DNA from: Paragorgia papillata
Taxonomy: Eukaryota > Cnidaria > Anthozoa > Scleralcyonacea > Coralliidae
Reading direction: 5' to 3'
Assembly: GCA_035771165.1 (NCBI GenBank)
Contig: JAWNZC010000302.1
Location: forward strand, 1,601,001 to 1,665,000
DNA length: 64,000 nucleotides
Positions 44,901-55,984 of the stretch are shown here, in pieces. How positions within the stretch are numbered: the stretch's first letter is position 1; each line of letters starts with the position of its first letter. Both the position numbers and the translations under genes were made by a program. Under the pieces are notes generated by a model. That model worked only from the letters and a program-made list of their open reading frames with translations. It was not told the origin of the DNA and searched no databases.

Positions 44901-45119
44901 TGAATCAGTTAGGCAATGGCTAATCTATTACTGTATATCAATACATTGTACTACATATGTTGCTTTATAAATCCTTTCTTGTGATATATAGATTTCTTGT
45001 GATAAATTTGAACATTCCTGAATCATCAATATAATTTTTTTTTTTTTTTCCCTCCTCCGATCCTGAAAAAAAGAGGATTTCTGCCCGCAAAACACAAAAT
45101 AAAGTTGGTGTGGCCTAAC

Positions 45120-45435
45120 ACATTATTAATATAAATACACCAGTGATTATAGAACATCACGCGCACCGATTGGTCGAGCTACTTCGGATTAATTCTCGAT
45201 AATCACCTGCAGCGTTTATTCAAAATGACCGCCAGCCAAGTTGTCAATGTGACAGATGAGGACATTAACAATTTTAAAGAAAATGTTCCTAAAAGTACGA
45301 AAATGTGTATTTATACTAAAACAATTATTCGCCTCAGGCTCAGTGAATATCGGTGAATTATAACCAGGACTTCGTCTCGGTTATTATTCACGGATAATCA
45401 CCTCGCCTTCGGCGAATAATTGTTAATTACTGCTG
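45120..45435. mobile_element. Probable MITE with GATAATCACC words
   Basis: GATTAATTCTCGATAATCACCT and CGGATAATCACCTCGCCTTC, together with ATTATTCGCC and GGCGAATAAT in opposite orientation, give a foldback structure over about 300 bp. The ends are not certain. Confidence 0.5.
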
Positions 45436-45639
45436 TTCATGTTTTAAACAATACTTGACACATTGTTCGAGGATTATATTATAGAGTATCGGCCGGCAAC
45501 TGCTTGGAAGCAACAATCGGTTATCTCTCTTTCGATGTAACACTGACCGTTTCAATCGGAGTTTTTTCCCTGCCATGACAAGAAACATGAACGATTTTAT
45601 TATTTCTTAAATACTGTATCAATATATAGTGGTAGCATA

Positions 45640-45858
45640 TATTTTAATATTTTTGTAACTTACTTTGTAATTACAATGTGGAATATCGATTGTAAACTGG
45701 ATCCAGTCCTCCGGTATTCACCAACAGTTGTAGAACTTTAATAACTTCAAGTATTTTAACATTTCTTTTATGACTATTAACCATTGTAAATGTAAAGCAA
45801 TTCAATTTTGTGCAATTTTATATTCAATAAACCATTATTTTTATTATTATTATTATAG
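45640..45858 (+). mobile_element. Retrotransposon-like 3' end with AATAAA and (TTA)n tail
   Basis: A 3' UTR-like stretch (TTGTAAACTGGATCCAG to TTCAATAAACCATTATTT) ends in a short (TTA)n tract at about 45840-45855. This is the usual 3' structure of CR1/L2-type elements. It could belong to the fragment at 43436. Confidence 0.45.
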
Positions 45859-45859
45859 T

Positions 45860-46195
45860 ATGTTATAATAATTTCTTGTTTCTCTTTTGTTTCTAGATTA
45901 TCTTTGAGGCAGAGTCTGTATTTCTTAATATACATGTAAATCTTTCAAAATTCTGGGCAGAAGAATGATTTAGAATTTATTTTGATGAATTAGGAGAATA
46001 TCGAGGGGAAATTTTTTTATACACATTAATATTACAGTATATTACATTCACTGGCAGTGCCACATTTCAAAAAAAAATAATCTTCTGTGATTTCACCATG
46101 GCAACAGATTCATGGAAGGTATTTATCACTTTTTTTTCTTTTTTTTATAATTTAAAACAGTTTTGCTTATTTCAGCAGAATTTTTTAACATTTTT
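45860..46195. other. Non-coding DNA
   Basis: T-rich tracts and no recognised gene. Confidence 0.4.
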
Positions 46196-46199
46196 TTCT

Positions 46200-46675
46200 T
46201 CAACCCTTTCTAACACCAGATGATTTTACTCATCAAAGAGAGAACCCTCAGCCATCCTAGACAGCAATGAGTTAACAAGTCATTAACCCATTCCTGCCAT
46301 GAGCTGGTCAAAAATTGTTCCTTTATTGTTTTACTGTGTCTAACACCAGATGATTTTACTCATCAAAGAGAGAACCTTCAGACATCCTAGGCAGCAATGA
46401 GTAACAAGTGATTAACCCATTCCTGCCTGAGCTGGTCAAAAATGGTCCCTTTATTGTTTTACTGTGTCTAACACCAGATGATTTTAGTCATTTTACTCAT
46501 CATAGAGAGAACCCTCAGACATCCTAGGCAGCAATGAGTTAACAAGTGATTAACCCATTCCTGCCTGAGCTGGTCAAAAATGATCCCTTTATTGTTTTAC
46601 TGTGTCTAACACCAGATGATTTTACTCATCAAAGAGAGAACCCTCAGCCATCCTAGGCAGCAATGAGTTGACAAG
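46200..46675 (-). repeat. ~120-bp tandem array (reverse)
   Basis: Four copies of the same unit as at 42250-42975 but in opposite orientation, for example GTCTAACACCAGATGATTTT and AGAGAGAACCCTCAGACATC at about 46212, 46340, 46470 and 46605. Confidence 0.92.
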
Positions 46676-47130
46676 TGACAAGAGCTCTCAGAAAGTTGGG
46701 AGTGAATTATCTCTTTAATTTTCTTCACCAAATTACTGCTTTTAGGAACATACACTACAAAATTCTGGCTCTCGGGAGTTTCGGAACAAGGACTATTATT
46801 TTTCAAGTCCGAGAACTACATGTAGTAAAGATGCAAAAGTGATGGATAGTTTTCATTTGGGAAGGTATGATGCTAAGGGCTTGTGTTAAAAGCATTCATT
46901 TCACAATAGGCGAGTTTCACAGTATTAGGTTCCCATCATTTTTCAAAAAAACTGTCAAGCTCCATTGAAAGTAAACAAAGTGTTTAAAATCAACAAATTT
47001 GGCTCGCTAGCAGGTCTGTTTGCCATTGCTTTCTTTGTGGGGAGACTGCCAGTTCCTTTGTAAAATGATGTGTTGCAATACCCTGAAATTCGCATATTAT
47101 TGTTGTAAACCTGGTTTACAAACTTTATTA
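46676..47130. other. Unassigned DNA
   Basis: A short minus-strand open frame (46606-46806) includes SPCSETPESQNFVVYVPKSS, which is not recognised. No other feature was seen. Confidence 0.3.
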
Positions 47131-47132
47131 AT

Positions 47133-47769
47133 TAAAGGACATTGGCAACAAAAATTAAGTTTGTCTAATTTGAAAGAACTCATAAAATTGTAATAGAAGA
47201 TCCTTTACAATTTTTTCGTATCTCTCTTCGTTTTCAAGATATTTCAATTTGTTTAATATGTAAATGAGATGGTCTCTGACGTCAGGTGTGGGGTAAAATA
47301 TTTTCACATGCAGCAAAACCAGTTATATCTCTAAGGGGGATTTCCATTTACACGGTTAGACCGGTCAGTCCGGTTAAATGGAACACGATTCGTTTGAGGC
47401 CTGGGATGGTCTGACTGGAAAATTTGGTCCTAATAAAAAGGAAGTTCATTCTGGCCGGACTGACCTGTCTAACCTTGTCAATTGGAAAGCGCCCTAACTT
47501 TGTTCAGCGAAATAATTTGAAACTGTGCACATAAAAATTCCTTGCGACGCTGAACATTTCATGTTAGATATGTAAGTGATTTTGCTCGGTATGAAAATAT
47601 TTTACCCCACACCTGACCCACACCCCACACGTCAGAGACCATCTCATTTACATATCAAACAAATTGAAAACGCACAAAGATACGAAAAAGTTGTAAAGGA
47701 TCTTCTATTACAATTTTATGAGTTCTTTCAATTTAGACAAACTTAATTTTTAATGCCAATCCCCTTTAA
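47133..47769. mobile_element. MITE, ~640 bp, ~200-bp TIRs, with a nested smaller MITE
   Basis: Outer ends TTAAAGGACATTGGCAACAA and TTAATGCCAATCCCCTTTAA are inverted and match inward through CTTTACAATTTTTTCGTATC, GAGATGGTCTCTGACGTCAG and GGGTAAAATATTTTCA. The centre (about 47338-47490) holds a second inverted pair, ACGGTTAGACCGGTCAGTCC and CCGGACTGACCTGTCTAACC, that looks like another small element. Confidence 0.9.
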
Positions 47770-48960
47770 GAGTATAAGTATTTAAAACAGTGATAAGGAT
47801 TAAAAGTGATCAAACTAAAGACTTAACTGACGACTAACATCAAACCGGTTTTTTTTTAAACGCCAGCTGCTTACGCCAGCTCAGTGATCACTCGTCATTG
47901 TTCTAAGACTAAAAAGCCCATTAATTCACTACACTATCAAGAATTGACTTTCTCTTTATATTTTATTTTTACAAAGTCTCATCTGTGATCTGTGGTACCA
48001 GCAGAGGGGGGGGGGGGCGCAAGCTGCCCCTAATTGTCACCTGGACCATTAGTGTGAAATTTGAAGAAAAACAGGGGGGAAAGAATAATTAATGTTAACA
48101 AAATTGCAGATATTTTCCCATGTTTATTAATAACATCCAGTGGCATAGCCAGAGTCTTGAGTTGGGGGGCAAGAACCTCAAATTCCTAGGGGGTTCGGGG
48201 GCATGCCCCCCAGAAAATTTCGGATTTCTACAGTCTCTGAAACGCTATTTCCTGCATTTTGAGACAAGAATTTAAGAGTACAGTAATCCAAAAGCCATAA
48301 ATTACATAATTTTGTTGAAATCAAACCAGAACATAGAATGATACATGTCAGAATATTTTTAGATTTACATCTATTTATAAACCAGTCGTAAATGTAAAAA
48401 CAAGTTGGAGGCATTTTGCATAGACCTTAGTATTGTAATTTATAGCATAGCATGCCTCCTAAATATGTAACACATTACTAGTCTACTCACTTGGCCTTAA
48501 AACAATGTACGCCCCCCCCCTGCAAGTTTCTCAATGGATTTAAACTTTTCACAACAACGGTCTTGGAGACCATTGGGGGGTGACCACCACCCCCCCCCCC
48601 ACCCCTTGACTACACTACTGATAACATCACATAGTCACTTGCATGATGATGGCTAATTAAATTTTTCTATAAATGTCTAAGAATGTTGTTGAAAAAGAAT
48701 GTCTACGATATACAGAATACCCTCAGACCCCCCCCCCCCAGCCCCAATCCCCCCTCCCACCCACCCACCCACACCAATATGCCAGTCCTGCCAGTCCTGC
48801 CAGTGCCTTGGACTCTTGTGTGGGCCAAAGGCCAAATGGGAATGAACATTAACCTGTATTTTGAAGGAAGTCCAGCCATGTTATCTAACCTTCAAAACTT
48901 GTGACACTGCAGATATGTTGTGTCAAACAACCAGATCTTTCTCCAGCAGACCACACCTAC
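47770..48960. other. Non-coding DNA with G/C homopolymers
   Basis: G runs near 48008 and C runs near 48512, 48590 and 48730, with low-complexity GGGGGCATGCCCCCC-like sequence at 48190. Open frames 48178-48414 and 48683-48904 are not supported by domains. Confidence 0.5.
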
Positions 48961-48967
48961 TGTAAGC

Positions 48968-49153
48968 CTAGAAAGGCATAAAAATATTCTTCTTTGGGAG
49001 ATTATTAGTGCCTGTGTCAGTGACAGTGTCCTCCACTTTTCCATTTTCTTTTGACTTGGCTGTTATTGGATCCACTGTATCTTTACAGTCTTTCACAAGT
49101 GGGACTGAGAAGGTCATAAGAAATGTTTCATAATTTGGAAACCCAGTGTGCAA
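48968..49153 (-). pseudogene. THAP/DDE_Tnp4 transposase remnant
   Basis: The minus strand reads HTGFPNYETFLMTFSVPLVK and DCKDTVDPI. This matches the conserved FxTGFPNYxxF segment just upstream of the HTH in THAP-DDE transposases, as in the element at 59-60 kb (FFTGFPNYSSMVMCSDMLKE). Flanking transposase domains are missing, so it is a short relic. Confidence 0.55.
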
Positions 49154-49159
49154 TTCCCA

Positions 49160-50920
49160 TTTTTTATTTACTGTTTTTGAAACATTGAACTGGAAATGTT
49201 TGCTGTTCTACTTTCTCCCTTAGACTCATAGAGCCAAAATTTCATCATAACCATATTAGATTATATTTTTCTCTGGTCCAGTATCCAACTCAATATTTGT
49301 GTGCTCTGATTGGCTCAGTGGCAAGCAGTTTGTATCCTATCCAGATCTTGCAACCAAACCGTTTAAATATATGCCTACAGTGCGTTCTTTGCATGTTAAA
49401 ACTACTCTTTAACAGTACTACAGTTTATGTTATTGAATCAATTTATAGCTATAGGTTAAAAACGATGACTAGGGCTCTGTGACAACAGTCGAATAGAATT
49501 AACGTTAGAACAATTATTTTAGCCTATTGTGCTGTATTTTATGCCACACTAAAATGTATACAGTATTTTCACCAGTACAAAAGGCAAGAGAAGAAAAACA
49601 AAGACCAAAACCCAAGTGAAACCGAAATCACTTTGCACTCGGAGTTTTTGCAAAATACCTGAACAGTGGCTAGTGAAACAAGTTTTTTTCCATGCAAAAC
49701 AAATCAAAACAAAGCCTGACGAGGTGATGCTATTCGAACAACAAGTGATCGTGAGCTGTTTCAAAGCCTTGTCAATTTCAACCAGCGAAAATGCAGAGAA
49801 GAGACATTTACAAGGGCATCAACTATACGATCTGAATAGATCTACTACATATGCATGAATGTGAGGCCAAATGGCTTACTGTACAGCAATCGATTTCTTT
49901 ACTCACCAAGAAATGTGCAAAAAGTTCTTTCTTCAAGCATGGTTTTGTTCCAACGTTCTTCACCCCATCGACAACTCTAAAGTAATTTTCTCGCCAGTTT
50001 CAAAAGCAGTTTCGCTCCCATTTACACAAAACATAGTTCATAACCTACCTGTCCTAACGAGAAGTAAAAATCACTCATTCGGGAAAGAAAATCCCGCTAA
50101 AACAGTGAATTAATCTTTCAGGCGAAATGCTCGCCTGACGCCGGCCATTTCCCCTGAAAGTGAATCCGTACCTCAACTACCAGCATGCATTGCGATAATG
50201 CAAATTGCCCATTGGGAACTCAGGCCATGTCACTGATCTCTATATAAAGTGGATAGGCCATTCCCTATGGCCAGCAGTCAAACATTTCGTGGCAGTCGCC
50301 GCCATCTTACGTAGTGGAGCATATGACGCATTGCGGCCTAAGAACTTGTTCCCAATCCCACAGTTGACTGGCGTAAGCAATCTTGACGTCAGCACGGTCA
50401 GATTATCCGGGGGAGGCAATATTAAGTACTCTGTGCCGGGGGAGTCGGAAAAGCCGTAAAGCAAACAACAGATGCCAGTTTGTTTAGTTTTCACTGTTTA
50501 ACAACAAATACAGTCAAAAGATAGGAAGCACACAACACGAAATATTGTTACGGCATTAAGATTACTATAAAAGGTACAATTTAAGACTTGGAATTGAATT
50601 CTTCGTAGATTTTATAGTCTGTTTTTCAATTTGTATTATCGTGAAATTTCTTCGTTGTCGGCACTGAAGAAAAACAACGAAATTTAAAGGTTTTACAGCT
50701 CAGTAACAGAAACAAATGCAAGAAATTAGCGTCTTAAACCTTATTAAGTACTTCTTGTGTCTTTACATTCGTTTAAGTTTTCGTAAAATAACTCTTTGTC
50801 TGTTTTCAATCTACGAAAGCTTATGAACTTCAGTGGGCGCCATCTTGGGTAGTGGTCACGTCATCATACAACTGGCACGCTAAATCCGGCCCCATGCCCC
50901 ATGCAGTTTTATTGAGATCA
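49160..50920. other. Non-coding or unassigned DNA
   Basis: Several 60-85-codon open frames (49297, 49616, 49871, 50205) lack domains or splice support. GCCGCCATCTTAC at 50297 and CGGCCATTTCC at 50142 resemble YY1-type promoter words, so an untranslated first exon is possible but not shown. Confidence 0.35.
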
Positions 50921-50929
50921 GTGGGCCAT

Positions 50930-51290
50930 GTCCACATTAATCCGTTTTCGAAGTTGAGAGAGACTTTTTGATAGGGTTAGACCTTTCGTCCACACTAATC
51001 CAGCATCTTCAGTGACCAAAAATGGAGATTTTCGAAAACGCTCTCCAGAGTGGAGACATTTGAAGACGCCGTTTTTCCGCACCAGTGTGGACGACAAAAA
51101 CGAAGCTTTTGGAAAACGATGATGTCACGATTATGTTACCGTGGTTTCAGTCTGTCACCTAGAACTATTCAATTCATACCCCTGTAGATCTTTTAGCGTT
51201 TTACTAATCGGTGAAAACCATTCGAAAACGATAGTGTGGACGGAAAACTTTTGATACGTTTTCGATACGAGGTCTCCGTTTCCGTTTGAA
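50930..51290. mobile_element. Probable MITE with TGTCCACA-type termini
   Basis: GTCCACATTAATCCGTTTTC and CGTCCACACTAATCCAGC on the left oppose GAAAACGATAGTGTGGACGG on the right. Several GAAAACG words of both polarities lie between. The ends are approximate. Confidence 0.6.
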
Positions 51291-51320
51291 AATATTAGGG
51301 ACTTTAAGAAAACACAACGA

Positions 51321-52073
51321 CTAAGGCCCCGTTCACACTATACCGGATAGCTTTTGTGCCGGCACGAAAACCATACCGGATAGGCCTTCTGTTCACACAC
51401 AAAACGCCTGTTCCGGCACAAATTCTGTGCCGGCACGCCGTTGCGCCGCTCCGATCTCGAAAGAGGTACATCTTGTATCGGATAGCTTTTTGTGCCGTTT
51501 CAGCTCCAGTGTGAACGGAGATCGAAATCGTTTCGGAAGTATATTAATAGAATAGAGCGTCGTGATTGGTTGGATCATGGGGTTATATCGTATTCGGCAC
51601 GAAACGGCACATAATTATGCCTAGACTTTCTCAAAGTCCTTTTCAAACATTTTTTACCTTTCGGTTCCTCGTTGAAAAGGACTTTTCCCGCCTGCAGCGC
51701 GCCAAAATTCACCGGTGAATTTTTCGACCGGTGACGTAATTCGGGAAGTAATTATATTCAGGCTAAATTGCTATGCAAGTGCTATCTTTGGAAGTTGGAG
51801 TTAAACAGACTCTTGAAAACGTTTTAGTAGGGGTAGAACCACTTTCCATTGCATGTACGACAACCCGAAACACGTCAAAACAGGGCGATGTACATTTCAG
51901 TGATTTCCCGCCAGAATATTTAATTAGATTCAAAAACCTGCAAGCGAAACAAGTCCGTCTCTTTCCTCCCGCTTTTCCTCTCTCCAGCCTTTCCACCCGC
52001 CCACAAAAACTAGCGCTAAGAGGCGGACTTGGAGCAAGTCTAAATTATGCCGTCTGTGTGAACGGGGCCTAAG
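51321..52073. mobile_element. MITE, ~750 bp, GGCCCCGTTCACAC termini
   Basis: CTAAGGCCCCGTTCACAC and GTGTGAACGGGGCCTAAG form perfect terminal inverted repeats of 18 bp. The GGCCCCGTTCACAC word is common at ends of hAT-like non-autonomous elements. The interior carries repeated CCGGATAG and GTGCCGGCACG words and unsupported open frames. Confidence 0.85.
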
Positions 52074-52973
52074 GGCTACGGCAACGTCTTTGAACAATAT
52101 AATTTTATGTCATATACAAAGAGCTTTTGCAAATGACGGTCCCAAGAGTAATTTTCATGCCGTCGTAGCTCTGTAAACAACATAGGAAAAGCATTTTGAC
52201 GTTGTAAAGACAACGCGAAACCTGAGTCACTACAGAAGCCTTAGGAAAGCTTAACATTACTCTCGCGACTAACATAGATTGAACAAGTGTATCTCTTCAA
52301 GAATTTAAGAACAAGGCGAGTCCATGCGATTATGCATCTTGAAATTTGAATGTATAAATGCACCATCATTTAATACCACTGTTAAACTTTCTACTGTAGC
52401 CGTAGTCCGTTGTCTGAATCTTAAAGTCCCTACTGGATTAGTGTGGACATGGCTTCAGAAATCTTTCTGTGTAATAAACAGCTCAAAGATCATTGCACAT
52501 ATAATAATTCATGAGGAAAACACAAAGGAAATCCGTACCGTGTCGGTGGTTTGGATATCGGAGGAAGAAATTACATAAATTAAGCAAACTTTCATCTTGA
52601 TTTTCTCTTAAAATTCTCGAAGTTTGTTCAAAAACCTCGGCTTCGCCTCAGTTTTCAACAAACGTCTCGGTGTTTGGATATCCTGATGAAACACTCCTCC
52701 TCGTGTTTGATATATTACATGACTTATTAAAACCTAACAAAACATAGAAGAAAACTTGTAAGAACTACAGATCATGACAGAATCATCTTTTAGTATATAC
52801 ACTAAAGCCAATCACCATCAAATTTAGGTCCTGTTTACAGATTGACAGTCCAATCGGATCGAAAAACGCGAGTGAAGTCAATCGGAGAATGTTTACATGG
52901 AGAATCCGATCTGCTTGGAACATTGTTTTCGGTTTTGAAACGCTATTTTCTGTGCTTCCCTCAATGTCGGCCA
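52074..52973. other. Non-coding DNA with a dispersed word
   Basis: Positions 52505-52535 (ATTCATGAGGAAAACACAAA and GGAAAT) recur at 43225 and inverted at 31440-31465. No gene was recognised. Confidence 0.45.
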
Positions 52974-53786
52974 TTTAAAGTGTCACTAAGATGAAAAAAT
53001 CGTCAGTCTTTTTTTTTATCTTATCATAAAGTACATTTAAAATGAGGGTGAACGGCGTTTGTGGTTTGTCAATATCTCATCTCGTTCAAGAGACATTCAC
53101 GTTTTGGCAATATGCAAATTTATGGCTGATGACGTCATTTACTCCAAACGAGCGAAATGAAAATCGTAAAATAAGGAATATCTCTAGAAATAAACAATAG
53201 AACCTGCTTAAACTTTGTATGCTTATAGTATCTAATAAAATACACTTCTCTGTGGAACTTTTGTGATTGCCATGGTAAGCGCATGCTCTCAGGTTACTCT
53301 AAACCTTAAAAAGGGAGTTATCATTTTTGCCTCATTGTTTAAAAATAGAAAGATTTAAACGTTTGAATTACAATGCCTACATAAGCCCTAATCGTCACAT
53401 TTATTCGCTGGAGTAAACGCTACTTGATTGCTGATAAATAAGAAAATTTAATTTTATCATTGGATGGGGCCAGCAACCAGCAGTTTCCACGAAAACAACT
53501 AAAGTTACACACTGAAACGTATTTTATTTAATACTATAAGCATGCAAAATTTGAGCACTTTCTATTGTTTATTTCTAGAGATATTCCTAATTTTACGATT
53601 TTCATTTCGCTCGTTTGGAGAAAATGACGTCATCAGCCATATAATTTGCATATTTCAAAAACGTGAATATCTCTTGAACGAGATGAGATATTTACAAAAC
53701 ACAAACGCCGTTCATCCTCATTTTAAATCTACTTTATGATTATATCAGAAAAAGACTGACGATTTTTCGTCTTAGTGACACTTTAA
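52974..53786. mobile_element. MITE, ~810 bp, ~260-bp TIRs
   Basis: TTTAAAGTGTCACTAAGATG and CGTCTTAGTGACACTTTAA are the inverted ends. Matches run inward through AACGGCGTTTGTG, TCTCATCTCGTTCAAGAGA, GATGACGTCATTTACTCCAA and AAATCGTAAAATAAGGAATA, to the ACTATAAGCATGC region. The interior of about 280 bp is non-coding. Confidence 0.92.
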
Positions 53787-54213
53787 GGCCTGGCCAAACG
53801 CTTTCAACATTTCATTCAACACCGTTCAACATTGTTGAATTCAACATGTTGAAAGCGTTTGGCCACCCCTGTTGAATGATGTTGAACGTTGTTGAATGGT
53901 GTTGAATGATGTTGAACGAAATTTGAACATGTTCAAATTTTCGTTCAACACGCGTTCAACATTTCTATTGTTCTCAAAATGTTGAAAGGTGTTAAACGCA
54001 TTTGGCCACATTTCATTCAACTTTGTTGAACAGATACATGCGCCATGCGGGATATTGTCGATTCCAGCTTTTGTGGTAGCCCATGTTCAATTAATTGTCA
54101 TTCATGAATGTTGAACGATGTTGAATTCATTTGGCCACTCGTGCTTTCAACATTATTCAACAATGTTCAATGATGTTGAATGCGATGTTGAAAGCGTTTG
54201 GCCAGGCCTTTAG
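53784..54213. mobile_element. MITE, ~430 bp, dense in GTTGAA/TTCAAC words
   Basis: TTAAGGCCTGGCCAAACGCT and AGCGTTTGGCCAGGCCTTTA are the ends. The body contains more than 20 occurrences of GTTGAA or TTCAAC and internal copies of the terminal word TTTGGCCA. It abuts the previous MITE directly, the two sharing the TTAA overlap. Confidence 0.9.
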
Positions 54214-54334
54214 CACGACACGCACCAACTTCACTCATGCGTATCAAGTTATTTTCCAGTGAAACCGTGTTTAGATGAATCAGATTGGAGATATTCAAGT
54301 CGATCCTTGCTTGAATCTAAAGTCAATCCAATTC

Positions 54335-54361
54335 CAATGCTGTTGTTGCTGTTGTTGTTGC

Positions 54362-54404
<43 letters not shown>

Positions 54405-54700
54405 GCTGCTGTTGTTGCTGCTGTTGTTGCTGTTGTTGCTGTTGTTGCTGTTGTTGCTGTTGTTGCTGTTGTTGCTGTTGTTGCTGTTGTTGCTGTTGTT
54501 GCTGTTGTTGCTGTTGTTGCTGTTGTTGCTGTTGTTGCTGTTGTTGCTGTTGTTGCTGTTGTTGCTGTTGTTGCTGTTGCTGTTGTTGTTGCTGCTGTTG
54601 TTGCTGCTGTTGTTGCTGCTGTTGTTGCTGGTGTTGTTGCTGCTGTTGTTGCTGGTGTTGTTGCTGCTGTTGTTGCTGGTGTTGTTGTTGCTGGTGTTGT

Positions 54701-54731
<31 letters not shown>

Positions 54732-54905
54732 ATGTTGTTGCTGCTGTTGTTGTTGTTGTTGCTGTTGTTGTTGTTGCTGCTGTTGTCGTTCCTGCTGCTG
54801 TTGTTGCTGCTGCTATTGTTGCTGCTGCTGTTGTTATTGCTGCTGTTGTTATTGCTGCTATTGTTGCTGCTGCTGCTATTGTCGCTGCTGTTGTTGTTGT
54901 ATTAC
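54335..54905. repeat. (CTGTTG)n / (TTG)n microsatellite, about 570 bp
   Basis: Long imperfect tract of TGT, TGC and CTG trinucleotides inside the intron upstream of the CSDE1-like exon. The poly-Leu and poly-Cys open frames are artefacts. Transcribed sense-strand RNA would be (CUGUUG)-rich. Confidence 0.97.
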
Positions 54906-54954
54906 AGTTGATTATATTATGTTTTGTTTATATTAAGGAATGGATGTGTTTCAG

Positions 54955-55059
54955 CAGTTATTGTTGGAAGAAGCAGCTCCACCTAACGTGGTTCATGGCA
55001 TTGTCTGTTCATTGAAAGAATCTTTTGGATTTATTGAAAGGGCAGACAAAGTCAGTGAG
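54955..55059 (+). CDS. CSDE1: CSDE1/UNR-like cold-shock domain, first half (exon)
   Basis: After the acceptor TGTGTTTCAG this 105-nt exon encodes QLLLEEAAPPNVVHGIVCSL and KESFGFIERADKVSE, ending in phase 0 at GAG|GTTAGT. GIV.S.K..FGFIER is the first half of a cold-shock domain with the RNP1-type FGFIE motif. The wording closely follows the second cold-shock domain of the animal translation regulator CSDE1 (UNR), a cytoplasmic RNA-binding protein. The next exon continues exactly. Earlier exons were not found within the repeat-filled DNA to the left. Confidence 0.8.
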
Positions 55060-55098
55060 GTTAGTTGACAAAGTGACCAAGCCTAAACTTTGAAGAAT

Positions 55099-55805
55099 CT
55101 ACCATTTGCGATCAACCGTTAGGCGTGAGAGTTCAAACGCATTTGTTTTCGTTTCAAACGTGCAAGTTTATCTGGAAAATTTGACGTTTCAACAATATCC
55201 CAATCATTCACCTGTCAAAAAATGGCGGGTGATTCATCAAGCTATTGTTAAAGTGCGTGTAAACTCAATTTTTTTCTTCATCTGAATACGTTCTACATAG
55301 AGCAAACAGTTGTTCAGTGAAATATTTTTATGATTTAGAGCTATTCTTTAATGTTTTTTGGCGATTCCCATTTTTAGTACGATAATGAGATGACGTCTAT
55401 GTAGGCATCTGGCTTTCTTTCTCTTTTTGGCAAGATAAACTACCCGAGAATTTTTGTGGAAAAACTCATACAATATGGAACATGTTATTCAAACACACCA
55501 TTAATGGAAGAATTGGGTCATGTCACTCCTGCAAATAAATACTGTACAGATAATGATGACTACTTTGGCGTCATCTCATTACCATTTTGAAAACAAAAAT
55601 CTCTATTAAAGCAATAAAGGTTGCTCCAATCTCAAAAATATTTCGCTGTTAAACTATTTGCCAAAGGTAGAACGTATTTAGATGATAAAAAATGTGGGGT
55701 TATATGCACTTTAAAACGTCAAAATTTTCCTGTTAAACTTGCACGTTTGAAACGTAAACAAATGCGTTTCAACTGTCACGCCTAACGGTTGATCGCAAAT
55801 GGTAG
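55099..55805. mobile_element. MITE, ~707 bp, within the CSDE1-like intron
   Basis: CTACCATTTGCGATCAACCG and CGGTTGATCGCAAATGGTAG are perfect inverted ends. Matches continue inward through AAACGCATTTGTTTTCGTTT and TGCAAGTTTA. It fills most of the intron between the two cold-shock exons. Confidence 0.93.
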
Positions 55806-55887
55806 TATCTTAGCCATGCAAGATGTCTTCAGAAGACTTGGAAAATATCTATGAACATTTTATTTAGACACTATTTTCTCCTTGTAG

Positions 55888-55974
55888 ATATTTTTTCACT
55901 ATAGCGAGTTTAATGGTGATATTGGTGACTTGTTACTGGGAGATGATGTCCAATTCCAAGTACAAGATCGTAAT
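55888..55974 (+). CDS. CSDE1: CSDE1/UNR-like cold-shock domain, second half (exon)
   Basis: After the acceptor CTCCTTGTAG this 87-nt exon encodes IFFHYSEFNGDIGDLLLGDD and VQFQVQDRN, ending in phase 0 at AAT|GTACGT. IFFHYSEF is the RNP2-like FFH motif of the cold-shock fold, and GDDVQF.VQDRN matches the end of the second domain in CSDE1. Together with 54955-55059 it makes nearly a full domain of about 64 residues. The next exon, expected to start with a GK-type turn, was not found before 64 kb, so the following intron is probably long and holds the mobile elements described to the right. Confidence 0.82.
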
Positions 55975-55984
55975 GTACGTAATA

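Noticed and set aside
54259..55015. Very long poly-Leu and poly-Cys open frames
   Set aside because: They are readings of the (CTGTTG)n microsatellite and end inside the following intron. The real exon starts at 54955 in another frame.
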